A DNA stretch of 64,000 nt from Nocardioides salarius (GCF_016907435.1 NZ_JAFBBZ010000001.1:3906001-3970000), one strand, 5' to 3'; shown: positions 51,994 through 59,634, counted from the first letter of the stretch. Notes: generated from the sequence alone by a model not told the origin. Program-made: numbers and translations.

Positions 51994-52028
51994 ACGCTAG
52001 TGCGACGCCCGAGGGGCCCTGGGGGTTT
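51994..52028 (-). promoter_or_regulatory. Candidate promoters of the sigma operon
   Basis: On the minus strand TAGCGT (51999-51994) is a housekeeping-type -10 box. Slightly upstream, AAACC (52028-52024), 16 bases and CGTC (52007-52004) match the general ECF pattern AAC-N16-CGTC, so the sigma factor could transcribe its own gene. Both assignments are by eye. Confidence 0.35.
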
Positions 52029-52079
52029 ACCGCGGCGCGGCAGCGGATTTGTGGGACGATGCGTCGCGGGAGGCAACAA

Positions 52080-52418
52080 GTGAGCGACTGTCTGTTCTGC
52101 AGGATCGTCGCGGGGGAGGTCCCCGGCGACGTCGTGCACGTCACCGAGGGGACCGTCGCGTTCCGCGACGTCGCGCCGCAGGCGCCGACGCACGTGCTGG
52201 TGGTGCCGCGCACGCACTACGCGAACGCCGCCGAGCTGGCCGCCGGCGACCCCGCGGTGATGAGCGAGCTCGTCACCGCGGCCGCGGCGGTGGCCGCCGC
52301 GGAGGGGCACGACGACTACCGGCTGGTGCTCAACACCGGTGAGGGGGCGGGCCAGTCGGTCTTCCACACCCACCTGCACGTGCTGGCCGGCCGTCCGATG
52401 ACGTGGCCGCCCGGATGA
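52080..52418 (+). CDS. HIT family nucleotide hydrolase (HinT-like)
   Basis: A 112-residue histidine triad protein: CLFCRIVAGEVPGDVVHV at the start with the zinc-type Cys pair, and the active-site triad HTHLHVLAG near the C-terminus. Such enzymes hydrolyse AMP-NH2-type or aminoacyl-AMP substrates. The GTG start has GGGAGG at nine bases. The gene is divergent from the sigma operon (135 bp apart) and its stop overlaps the next ATG (ATGA), coupling it to the copper monooxygenase-like gene. Confidence 0.93.
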   Translation: MSDCLFCRIVAGEVPGDVVHVTEGTVAFRDVAPQAPTHVLVVPRTHYANAAELAAGDPAVMSELVTAAAAVAAAEGHDDYRLVLNTGEGAGQSVFHTHLHVLAGRPMTWPPG

Positions 52419-53665
52419 GCGGCGCGACCACCGGTCGGCCCGGCGTACGCCGCCTGGTCGTGCTCGCCCTGACCTGCCTGCTCGCCGTGGCCGGGGTCGT
52501 GGCCGGCGTGGCCGTGCTCGGCACCGACGACCGGCGCGACGGCGACCCGGCCAGCGTGCTCTCGCCGGTCGACCCGCCCGAGGTCGTGGCCGAGCAGCTC
52601 TCGTCGCTGCCGCCGGGCAAGGAGCTGCCGCTGCGCCGCGGCGAGAAGCGGATGAGCCTGGAGATGACCGAGGAGTACACGCCCTCGGCCCCCAGCGGTG
52701 ACGGCACCGACGACTACCGCTGCTTCCTGCTCGACCCCGGCCTCGACGAGGACGTGTGGCTGACCGGCAGCCAGGTGGTGCCCGGCAACCCCGAGGTCGT
52801 GCACCACGTGATCCTCTTCCGCGTCGAGCCCGACCAGGTCGAGGCGGCGCGTGCGCTCGACCACAAGACCGTCGACCCCGGCTGGACCTGCTTCGGCGGC
52901 AGCGGCGTCGAGGGGGCCGCGGCCAACATCTCCGACGCCAGCTGGCTGGCGGCGTGGGCGCCCGGCGGCGACGAGACCCAGCTGCGCGACGGCCACGGCA
53001 TCCGCCTCGAGGCCGGCACCCAGGTGGTCATGCAGGTGCACTACAACCTGCTGCGCGGCCAGTCGGCCGACCGGTCGGCGACCCGGTTGCGCTGGATGCC
53101 CGGCAGCCGCGACCTGACCCCGCTGCACACCTACCTGATGCCGGCCCCGGTCGAGCTGCCCTGCCGGGCCGCGCGCTCCGACGGCCCGCTCTGCGAGCGC
53201 GACGCGGCGATGGTCGACCTGCGCCGCCGCTTCGGCGCGGCCGCCTCGACCGCCGACGTGCTGCACCTGCTGTGCGGCGAGGGGCAGGGCCCCTCCGAGA
53301 CGACCACCTGCACCCGCCGGGTCAGCCAGCCGATGACGGTGCTCGGCGCCGCCGGCCACATGCACCTGCTGGGCCGCGAGATCTCGGTGGTGGCCAACGC
53401 CGGCACGCCCGAGGAGCGCACGCTGCTCGACATCGACCAGTGGGACTTCGACGACCAGGGCTCCAAGCCGGTCGAGCCGCTGCGCCTCGAGGCGGGGGAG
53501 ACCCTGACGGTGACCTGCACCCACCAGCAGTGGCTGCGCGACAAGCTGCCCGCCTTCGCCGGCCAGGAGGAGAAGTACGTGCTGTGGGGCGAGGGCTCCA
53601 CCGACGAGATGTGCCTGGGCACCCTCCAGGTCGCCTACGACGGCGAGCCGGTCGGACGGTTCTGA
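52415..53665 (+). CDS. Copper type II ascorbate-dependent monooxygenase-like protein (PHM/DBH family)
   Basis: A 416-residue exported protein: Arg-rich start and membrane helix (residues about 15-36, VVLALTCLLAVAGVVAGVAV), then two beta domains. Copper ligands of the peptidylglycine/dopamine hydroxylase family line up: NPEVVHHVILF (His pair 130-131), VVMQVHYN (His 209), AAGHMHLLG (His 315 and 317) and STDEMCLG (Met 399). All five His and the Met are present, so a two-copper active site hydroxylating an unknown substrate outside the cell is plausible. It is coupled to the HIT gene. A strong hairpin (53671-53692) follows the gene. Confidence 0.85.
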   Translation: MSGATTGRPGVRRLVVLALTCLLAVAGVVAGVAVLGTDDRRDGDPASVLSPVDPPEVVAEQLSSLPPGKELPLRRGEKRMSLEMTEEYTPSAPSGDGTDDYRCFLLDPGLDEDVWLTGSQVVPGNPEVVHHVILFRVEPDQVEAARALDHKTVDPGWTCFGGSGVEGAAANISDASWLAAWAPGGDETQLRDGHGIRLEAGTQVVMQVHYNLLRGQSADRSATRLRWMPGSRDLTPLHTYLMPAPVELPCRAARSDGPLCERDAAMVDLRRRFGAAASTADVLHLLCGEGQGPSETTTCTRRVSQPMTVLGAAGHMHLLGREISVVANAGTPEERTLLDIDQWDFDDQGSKPVEPLRLEAGETLTVTCTHQQWLRDKLPAFAGQEEKYVLWGEGSTDEMCLGTLQVAYDGEPVGRF

Positions 53666-53670
53666 GCCGG

Positions 53671-53692
53671 CCCGGCGGAACCCTCCGCCGGG
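53671..53692 (+). terminator. Hairpin after the copper monooxygenase gene
   Basis: CCCGGCGGA (53671-53679) and TCCGCCGGG (53684-53692) form a perfect 9-bp stem with loop ACCC. No T run follows, as common for terminators in this kind of genome. Confidence 0.6.
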
Positions 53693-53710
53693 CGCGCGCG
53701 TCGTACCGCC

Positions 53711-54517
53711 ATGTCACTGTCCAGGCTCGTGCGGCTCGCGGTCGGGCTGGTCGCCTGCCTGCTCGTGGTCTCCTGCTCCGGCGAGGGCGCCTCGGTGCCT
53801 GCTCCGCCCAGGGCCGGGGCCCCGGCGCCCGAGGGGCACCGGTGGGTCGGTGCCGGGGGCGTGGTGGTGGCCGTCCCGGACTGGTGGACCACCGGCGACA
53901 CCGAGTGCCTGCTCCCGGTCGAGGACACGGTCTACGTCGAGACCGGCGCCATGACCGACTGCGCCTTCACCGTCCCGCCCACGACCCCCACCGAGGTGTC
54001 GTCGCTGGCCGTGGTCGACACCGGCTCGGCGCACGGCTCGCGGCTCCTCGAGGACCTCTCGGTGGACGGGGAGGTCGGGGGCGAGCCGGTGCTGAGCGGT
54101 CGGGAGTGCGGATGGCTCGCGCCGCGCGTGTGCCGCAGCGTGCTCGCCGTCCCGTCGCGTGGGGTCGCCTTCGTCGTGCACGTCTCCGACCCCGGTGACG
54201 TGGACCTCGCCGTCCTGCGCGGCTCGCTGCGGCTGCAGCCCGACGCCCGGACCACGGTCCCCCTGGCCCTGGGCTCGGGGCGCACCCCGGTGTGGGGGGA
54301 CCGGCCCGCGACCACCCGGTCGTACGCCGCTCTCCTGCGGCGCGAGGGGTTCCGGGTGCGGGTCGTGCCGGCCCCACCGGCCGACGCCGGCGACACGACC
54401 TCGCGCGTGGTCCTGCCCCGCGGGGCCCTGCTGGGCATCGAGCCCGGCCCGGGCAGTCCCGTCGAGGAGGGCGGCACGGTCGTGCTGACGGTCGCGCCGT
54501 CATCGGCCTGGCAGTAG
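53711..54517 (+). CDS. Lipoprotein with C-terminal PASTA-like domain
   Basis: A 268-residue lipoprotein; signal peptide VRLAVGLVACLLVVSCSGEG with lipobox VVSC. The middle part (VGAGGVVVAVPDWWTTGDTE, SGRECGWLAPRVCRSVLAVP) has paired cysteines but no known family. The last 65 residues (ALLRREGFRVRVVPAPPADA, then LLGIEPGPGSPVEEGGTVVL) follow the PASTA pattern, a domain that binds peptidoglycan or beta-lactams in PknB and PBPs. A role at the cell wall is a reasonable guess. It sits 45 bp after the copper monooxygenase gene, behind a hairpin. Confidence 0.75.
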   Translation: MSLSRLVRLAVGLVACLLVVSCSGEGASVPAPPRAGAPAPEGHRWVGAGGVVVAVPDWWTTGDTECLLPVEDTVYVETGAMTDCAFTVPPTTPTEVSSLAVVDTGSAHGSRLLEDLSVDGEVGGEPVLSGRECGWLAPRVCRSVLAVPSRGVAFVVHVSDPGDVDLAVLRGSLRLQPDARTTVPLALGSGRTPVWGDRPATTRSYAALLRREGFRVRVVPAPPADAGDTTSRVVLPRGALLGIEPGPGSPVEEGGTVVLTVAPSSAWQ

Positions 54518-54560
54518 CCCCGATCGCCCGGGTCGCCCGTCGCCCGGGTCGTCAGGGTCG

Positions 54561-54836
54561 TCAGAACAGGTAGGCGAGCCGCATCACGGCGAAGACCACC
54601 GGCAGCCCGAAGACCACCAGCAGCGCCCACGCGGTCCAGTAGTGCACGCGCTTCGTGGGGTCCAGCCTGCCGCCGAAGTCGAGCAGCGCGCCCTCGGGCG
54701 TGTGGTGGGTCAGGCCCATCGCCCGTGCGTGCGGCGGCATCGTCTCGCCGGGGAACCAGTAGGGCGCGGAGTCGTCGTCGTGGGAGTCGGGGTCCTCGTC
54801 GTCCCACTCGCGCAGGTCGTGCTCGCCCCCGGCCAT
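54561..54836 (-). CDS. Small membrane protein, function unknown
   Basis: A 91-residue protein: acidic, His/Asp-rich N-terminal half (DLREWDDEDPDSHDDDSAPY, FPGETMPPHARAMGLTHHTP) and one C-terminal membrane helix (WTAWALLVVFGLPVVFAVMRL). I recognise a general similarity to small actinobacterial proteins near phoH but no named family. The ATG lies 6 nt after TAGGCT, giving a leaderless mRNA. It is convergent with the PASTA lipoprotein and divergent from phoH. Confidence 0.75.
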   Translation of the reverse strand: MAGGEHDLREWDDEDPDSHDDDSAPYWFPGETMPPHARAMGLTHHTPEGALLDFGGRLDPTKRVHYWTAWALLVVFGLPVVFAVMRLAYLF

Positions 54837-54842
54837 GGCCCC

Positions 54843-54848
54843 AGCCTA
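54843..54848 (-). promoter_or_regulatory. -10 box of the 91-residue membrane protein gene
   Basis: TAGGCT on the minus strand ends exactly 6 nt before the ATG at 54836, a consensus actinobacterial -10 at leaderless spacing. Confidence 0.55.
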
Positions 54849-54952
54849 CGTCGGGGCCCCTTTACTGAGTGGGTGCTGCTCGGGGCCACGCCGTAGCATG
54901 GGAGGCGCTCGACCCACCGTCCCCACGACAGAGAGGCGCCCTCCGGGCATCC

Positions 54953-55993
54953 ATGTCCCACTCCGATGACCGCAGCACCCCCGCCGAGAGCCCCACCAGC
55001 GGAGCACGCAGCCACCACACGGTCGTGGTGCCCAACAGCATCGACATGGTCAGCCTGCTGGGTCCCGGTGACGAGCACCTCGCCCTGATCGAGAAGGCCT
55101 TCGACGCCGCCGTGCACGTGCGCGGCAACCGGATCACGCTCGAGGGCGACCCGGGGGAGATCGCGCTGGCCCAGCGGCTGCTCGACGAGCTCGTCACCAT
55201 CATCCGCACCGGTCAGGGCATCAGCACCGAGACCGTCGAGCGGGTGCTGACGATGCTGCGCACCGAGACGACCGAGCGCCCCGCCGACGTGCTGAGCCTC
55301 AACATCCTCTCCAACCGGGGCCGCTCGATCCGCCCCAAGACGCTGAACCAGAAGAAGTACGTCGAGTCGATCGACAAGCACACGATCACCTTCGGCATCG
55401 GCCCGGCCGGCACCGGCAAGACCTACCTCGGCATGGCCAAGGCCGTGCAGGCGCTGCAGTCCAAGCAGGTCAACCGGATCATCCTGACCCGCCCGGCCGT
55501 CGAGGCCGGCGAGCGCCTGGGCTTCCTGCCCGGCACCCTGAGCGAGAAGATCGACCCCTACCTGCGCCCGCTCTACGACGCGCTGCACGACATGATCGAC
55601 CCCGAGACGATCCCCAAGCTGCTGGCCGCCGGCACCATCGAGGTCGCCCCGCTGGCCTACATGCGCGGCCGCTCGCTCAACGACTCCTTCATCATCCTCG
55701 ACGAGGCGCAGAACACCACGCCCGAGCAGATGAAGATGTTCCTGACCCGGCTGGGCTTCGGGTCCAAGATCGTCGTCACCGGCGACATCACCCAGACCGA
55801 CCTGCCCGGCGGGACCCGCTCGGGCCTGCGCGTCGTGGAGGAGATCCTCGACGGCGTCGAGGACATCGGCTTCAACCGCCTGACCAGCAGCGACGTCGTG
55901 CGGCACCGGCTCGTGGGCCGCATCGTGGCGGCGTACGACGACTTCGACGCCCGCGCCGAGCGCGCCCGACCCGTGCAGGGGAACCGACCATGA
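54953..55993 (+). CDS. phoH: PhoH-family ATPase
   Basis: A 346-residue PhoH1-type protein: an N-terminal KH-like region (about residues 25-100) then the ATPase with Walker A GIGPAGTGKTYLGMAKAVQA (about 145), DEAQNTTPEQMKMFLTR (Walker B) and VVTGDITQTDLPGGTRSGL (sensor). PhoH with YbeY is a widespread pair in RNA processing or ribosome maturation. The ATG 54953 is chosen because a longer in-frame extension is shadow-like and GAGAGG precedes the ATG at a usable distance. It overlaps ybeY by 4 bp (ATGA). Confidence 0.94.
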   Translation: MSHSDDRSTPAESPTSGARSHHTVVVPNSIDMVSLLGPGDEHLALIEKAFDAAVHVRGNRITLEGDPGEIALAQRLLDELVTIIRTGQGISTETVERVLTMLRTETTERPADVLSLNILSNRGRSIRPKTLNQKKYVESIDKHTITFGIGPAGTGKTYLGMAKAVQALQSKQVNRIILTRPAVEAGERLGFLPGTLSEKIDPYLRPLYDALHDMIDPETIPKLLAAGTIEVAPLAYMRGRSLNDSFIILDEAQNTTPEQMKMFLTRLGFGSKIVVTGDITQTDLPGGTRSGLRVVEEILDGVEDIGFNRLTSSDVVRHRLVGRIVAAYDDFDARAERARPVQGNRP

Positions 55994-56448
55994 GCATCGA
56001 GGTCCTCGACGAGTCCGGCCAGCAGGTCGACGTACGCCGTCTCTCCACGCTCAGCCGCTTCGTGATGGACCGGATGCACGTGCACCCGCAGGCCGAGCTG
56101 TGCATCAAGGCCGTCGACGAGGCCACCATCGCCGAGCTCAACGAGCAGTGGATGGACAAGGAGGGCCCCACCGACGTGCTGGCCTTCCCGATGGACGAGC
56201 TGCGCCCGGGCCTGGTCGACGAGGAGCCCGAGGAGGGCGTGCTCGGCGACCTGGTGCTGTGCCCCGAGATCGCGCGCCGCCAGGGCGAGAGCGCCGGTCA
56301 CGGCACCGTGGCCGAGATCGAGCTGCTCACCGTGCACGGCATCCTGCACCTGCTCGGCTACGACCACGCCGAGCCGGAGGAGCACCGCGAGATGTTCGGC
56401 CTGCAGGACGAGCTGCTGGCCGCGTGGCGCGCCACTGACGACGCATGA
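55990..56448 (+). CDS. ybeY: Endoribonuclease YbeY
   Basis: A 152-residue single-strand endoribonuclease for 16S rRNA 3' maturation and ribosome quality control. The zinc motif VHGILHLLGYDHAEPEEHREM (three His) is complete, and GPTDVLAFPMDE and GDLVLCPEIARRQ are typical. Translation is coupled on both sides: ATGA with phoH and ATGA with the CBS protein gene. Confidence 0.96.
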   Translation: MSIEVLDESGQQVDVRRLSTLSRFVMDRMHVHPQAELCIKAVDEATIAELNEQWMDKEGPTDVLAFPMDELRPGLVDEEPEEGVLGDLVLCPEIARRQGESAGHGTVAEIELLTVHGILHLLGYDHAEPEEHREMFGLQDELLAAWRATDDA

Positions 56449-57800
56449 GCGGCGGTGACGTCGGGCTGCTGGTGACGGCGGCCGCCCTGGTCGTGCTCGC
56501 GGGCATCTTCTCGGCCGCCGACGCCGCGCTGGCCTCCTTCTCCCACGCCCGGGCCGGTGAGCTGCTCGCCGAGGGACGCGCCGGCGCGAAGCGGCTGATC
56601 GGGCTCCTCGACGACCTGCCCCGCTACCTCAACACCGCGCTGCTGCTGCGGATGGCCTGCGAGGTCTCCGCGATCGTGCTGGTCGCGCTGCAGGTCGACG
56701 AGTTGATGCACGGGGCGTGGTGGGCCAGCGTGCTGACCGCCATCGCCGTGATGCTGCTGGTCTCCTTCGTGGTCGTCGGCGTGGCGCCGCGCACGATGGG
56801 CCGCCAGCACGCCGAGACCGTCGCGCTGCTCTCGGCGGCCCCGCTGAGCCTGGTCACGCGGGTCCTGGGCCCGATCCCGCAGGTGCTGATCGCGCTGGGC
56901 AACGCGCTGACGCCCGGCAAGGGCTTCCGGGAGGGCCCGTTCTCGACCGAGTCCGAGCTGCGCGAGCTCGTCGACCTGGCCGAGGCCTCCTCGCTCATCG
57001 AGAGCGAGGAGCGCCGGATGATCCACTCGGTCTTCGAGCTCGGCGACACCACCGCCCGTGAGGTGATGGTGCCCCGCAACGACGTGGTCTACGTCGAGAA
57101 GCACAAGAACCTGCGCCAGAGCCTGTCGCTCTTCCTGCGCAGCGGCTACTCGCGGCTGCCGGTCGTCGACGAGAACCTCGACGACATCGTCGGGATGGCC
57201 TACCTCAAGGACATCGTGCGGCGCGACTTCGAGGCGCCCGACGCCGAGTTCACCGAGCGGATCGAGTCGGTGATGCGCCCGGTGCACTGGGTGCCCGAGT
57301 CGAAGGCGGTCGACGGGCTGCTCAAGGAGATGCAGGCGCGTCGCCAGCACATCGCGGTCGTCGTCGACGAGTACGGCGGCACCGCCGGCCTGGTCACCAT
57401 CGAGGACATCCTCGAGGAGATCGTCGGCGAGATCACCGACGAGTACGACGAGGACGAGATCGAGGTCGAGCACCTCGCCGAGGGCGTCGTGCGGGTCTCC
57501 TCGCGCTTCCCCGTCGACGACCTCGAGGAGATCTTCGGCGACGACGTCGAGGAGGAGGACGTCGACTCCGTCGGCGGGCTGATGGCCAAGCACCTCGGCC
57601 TGGTGCCGATCCCCGGCTCCTCGGTCGAGGCCCACGGGCTGCGCTTCGTCGCCGAGGACAGCGCCGGGCGCCGCAACAAGATCGTCACCGTGCTCATCTC
57701 GCGGCTCGAGCCGGTGCACGACAGCGACGACGAAGAGGACCGCCCCGACAACCGTCGCGACGACAGCCGCGACCACCGAGAGGACGACGAGGACCAGTGA
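56445..57800 (+). CDS. HlyC/CorC-type transporter-associated CBS membrane protein
   Basis: A 451-residue protein: an N-terminal DUF21/CNNM membrane domain with four hydrophobic segments (residues 5-130), a CBS pair (about 200-320; TAREVMVPRNDVVYVEKHKN, SGYSRLPVVDENLDDIVGMA) and a C-terminal CorC_HlyC domain (about 345-430; VRVSSRFPVDDLEEIFGDDV). The last 20 residues are Asp/Arg-rich. Such proteins take part in Mg2+/Co2+ efflux or homeostasis; hemolysin naming is historical. The gene is fixed in the phoH-ybeY-CBS order of actinobacteria and overlaps the next gene (GTGA). Confidence 0.93.
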   Translation: MSGGDVGLLVTAAALVVLAGIFSAADAALASFSHARAGELLAEGRAGAKRLIGLLDDLPRYLNTALLLRMACEVSAIVLVALQVDELMHGAWWASVLTAIAVMLLVSFVVVGVAPRTMGRQHAETVALLSAAPLSLVTRVLGPIPQVLIALGNALTPGKGFREGPFSTESELRELVDLAEASSLIESEERRMIHSVFELGDTTAREVMVPRNDVVYVEKHKNLRQSLSLFLRSGYSRLPVVDENLDDIVGMAYLKDIVRRDFEAPDAEFTERIESVMRPVHWVPESKAVDGLLKEMQARRQHIAVVVDEYGGTAGLVTIEDILEEIVGEITDEYDEDEIEVEHLAEGVVRVSSRFPVDDLEEIFGDDVEEEDVDSVGGLMAKHLGLVPIPGSSVEAHGLRFVAEDSAGRRNKIVTVLISRLEPVHDSDDEEDRPDNRRDDSRDHREDDEDQ

Positions 57801-58171
57801 GCACCCCCGCCCCCGCCGAGGACCCCGCCCCCGAGGCGCTGGCCGCCGAGGACAAGAAGCTGGTGACCCTCGCGCGCTCCACCCGGGCCCGCACCCGCGC
57901 CGCCGAGGGGGCCGCGGTCCGCGACGCCGACGGGCGCACCTACGCCGCCGCCACCGTCGACCTGCCCTCCCTGCAGGTCTCGGCGCTCGGGGTCTGCGTC
58001 GCGATGGCCGTCGCCTCGGGCGCCACGGGGCTCGAGGCCGCCGTCGTGCTGACCCACGCCGACGCGGTGACGTCGCGCGACCTCGACGCGCTGCGCGACC
58101 TCGCCGGCAGCGGCGTACCGGTGCATCGCGGGGACGCCAAGGGCGCCCTCGCCGGCACCACCCGCACCTGA
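57797..58171 (+). CDS. Cytidine-deaminase-like protein without the zinc motif
   Basis: A 124-residue protein in the position held in mycobacteria by a small conserved gene between the CBS protein and era. The segment LVTLARSTRARTRAAEGAAV and TYAAATVDLPSLQVSALGVC has the outline of the cytidine deaminase fold. The catalytic HAE/CAE and PCxxC residues are missing (only one Cys, no His-Ala-Glu). It may be a non-catalytic structural relative. GTG start overlaps the CBS gene by 4 bp. The TGA stop is the first three bases of a 22-bp repeat array, so its natural C-terminus might have been altered. Confidence 0.75.
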   Translation: MSTPAPAEDPAPEALAAEDKKLVTLARSTRARTRAAEGAAVRDADGRTYAAATVDLPSLQVSALGVCVAMAVASGATGLEAAVVLTHADAVTSRDLDALRDLAGSGVPVHRGDAKGALAGTTRT

Positions 58172-58254
58172 CCCGGCCCATATCTCGCCCCGACCCGGCG
58201 CAAATCTCGCCCCGACCCGGCCTGAGCTTCGCCTCGAGCCGGCCCGGGCAAACC
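58169..58254 (+). repeat. 22-bp repeat array, three full units and a partial
   Basis: Units at 58169-58190, 58191-58212 and 58213-58234, then a partial. The first starts TGACCCGGCCCATATCTCGC, its TGA being the stop of the deaminase-like gene. The 22-bp period is exact. It occupies the place where era would be expected in related genomes. Confidence 0.8.
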
Positions 58255-58280
58255 CGGTGACCCCGGCCGCAGCGGCGCTC

Positions 58281-58286
58281 TAGGCT
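58281..58286 (+). promoter_or_regulatory. -10 box of the DUF6226-like gene
   Basis: TAGGCT ends 7 nt before the ATG at 58294. GTGACC (58257-58262) with an 18-bp spacer may be the -35. The mRNA would be leaderless. Confidence 0.5.
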
Positions 58287-58293
58287 GCCGCGC

Positions 58294-58965
58294 ATGGACG
58301 AGACACGGCTGCTGCAGGAGGTCGAGGCACACTTCGCGGTGACGGCGGCCAGCACGCCGGGCTGGGCCAGCCCGCACCCCGACCGGGAGCCGCTCGACGA
58401 GGAGTACTCGCGGGTCTCCGACCCGGCCAAGTGGCGCATCGAGGGTGCTCGGGCCCTGGCCTGGACCCTCGCCCTCACCGAGCTCGGCGTGGCCTCGCGC
58501 GAGGGGGTCGCCCCGAGCGACATCGCGGTCCCGGGCCGACGGGGCTGGCGGGTGGTCCCGCGAGCGGCCGGGGCGTTGCCGCTGCGCGTCGTCGGCGATG
58601 CGTCAGTCGACGACCTGCTGGTCGACGTCGACCTGCGAGCCGGTGAGCCGCCGGTGGGCGTGCTGGAGACGGACTGCCACTGCGACGCCTGCGACTCCGG
58701 TTCCGCCGACCTCCTCGAGGTCCACGACCGCGCCTGGCTCGACGTGGTCGGCGGCGAGCTCGTCCACCTCGAAGCGCCGGGACGCACCGCGACCGGAGGG
58801 CGGGAGGGGTGGTCGGGCAGCTGGGACGGCAGGAGCACCGGCGAGACACGTGCGGAACAACGCGCGGAGAGCGAGGCGATCGCCCACGACCTCGACGCCG
58901 TACGACGCGGCTGCGCACCCCGCCCGCTGTGGCAGCGCGTCGTCCACGGGGCGCCCTGGACGTGA
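58294..58965 (+). CDS. Uncharacterised protein, DUF6226-like
   Basis: A 223-residue soluble protein. It starts LLQEVEAHFAVTAASTPGWA and contains EYSRVSDPAKWRIEGARALA. A conserved-looking VLETDCHCDACDSGSADLLE with three close cysteines could bind metal, and a C-terminal segment GCAPRPLWQRVVHGAPW follows. The pattern fits the actinobacterial DUF6226 type; function unknown. It is a single gene placed between two copies of the 22-bp repeat family and convergent with the isoprenoid/PKS operon. Confidence 0.72.
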   Translation: MDETRLLQEVEAHFAVTAASTPGWASPHPDREPLDEEYSRVSDPAKWRIEGARALAWTLALTELGVASREGVAPSDIAVPGRRGWRVVPRAAGALPLRVVGDASVDDLLVDVDLRAGEPPVGVLETDCHCDACDSGSADLLEVHDRAWLDVVGGELVHLEAPGRTATGGREGWSGSWDGRSTGETRAEQRAESEAIAHDLDAVRRGCAPRPLWQRVVHGAPWT

Positions 58966-58999
58966 CTCGGTGGCCCGGCAGGCAGGTCAGGCCGACTGG

Positions 59000-59043
59000 G
59001 CGGGAAGTTCGGGCCGGGTCAGCGGGACATTTGGGCCGGGTCA
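59000..59043 (-). repeat. 22-bp repeat, two units starting at the idi stop codon
   Basis: On the minus strand TGACCCGGCCCAAATGTCCC (59043-59022 with two more bases) and TGACCCGGCCCGAACTTCCC (59021-59000) follow each other. The first TGA is the idi stop. This is the same family and orientation relation as at holA and the deaminase-like gene. Confidence 0.78.
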
Positions 59044-59634
59044 GCTCGGGCGGGCGGCGGGTGGGAGCTCGTCGAGGGGGCGGCCCGGCGCGCGGAGCGG
59101 GTCCTCGGGCAGCGCCTCGACCTGCAGGCGGCACCAGGGGCTGACGTCGCGGCTGCCGTCGAGGACGCCGGCGCGGAAGTCGGCCCACGACTCCCAGACC
59201 ACCTCCTCGACCTCGGCCGGGTCGAGGTGGGGCTCGGTGGAGGTGGTGGCCACCAGCACCGGGCACAGCTCGTGCTCGACGACGCCCTGCATCTCGGCGC
59301 GGTAGCCGAAGCCGGGCAGCAGCACCCGCAGGTCGTCGAGCTCGAGGCCGAGCTCCTGGTGCACCCGCCGGCGCACGCCGTCGAGGAACGCCTCGCCGGG
59401 GGCCGGGTGGCCGCAGGCGGAGTTGGTCCACAGCCCGGGGAAGGTGCGCTTGCTCAGCGCCCGCCTGCTCAGCAGGATCCGGCCGTCGTGGTCGAAGACG
59501 TAGCAGGAGAACGCCAGGTGCAGGGGGGTGTCGGCGTGGTGCACGCCGGCCTTGTCGGCGACCCCGACTGCGTGCCCGGTCTCGTCGAGCAGCACCACCT
59601 GCTCGCGCGCGGGCTGGGCCACCGGCCCGCTCAT
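59041..59634 (-). CDS. idi: Isopentenyl-diphosphate delta-isomerase, type I
   Basis: A 197-residue Nudix-fold enzyme converting IPP to DMAPP. Features: PLHLAFSCYVFDHDGRILLS, TFPGLWTNSACGHPAPGEAF with the catalytic Cys and metal His residues, the Nudix-like RRRVHQELGLELDDLRVLLP, and FGYRAEMQGVVEHELCPVLV with the catalytic Glu. Its place at the end of an operon with UbiA- and GGR-like genes suggests it supplies allylic precursor to that pathway. ATGA overlap with the upstream FAD gene. A 22-bp repeat begins at its stop codon. Confidence 0.94.
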   Translation of the reverse strand: MSGPVAQPAREQVVLLDETGHAVGVADKAGVHHADTPLHLAFSCYVFDHDGRILLSRRALSKRTFPGLWTNSACGHPAPGEAFLDGVRRRVHQELGLELDDLRVLLPGFGYRAEMQGVVEHELCPVLVATTSTEPHLDPAEVEEVVWESWADFRAGVLDGSRDVSPWCRLQVEALPEDPLRAPGRPLDELPPAARPS

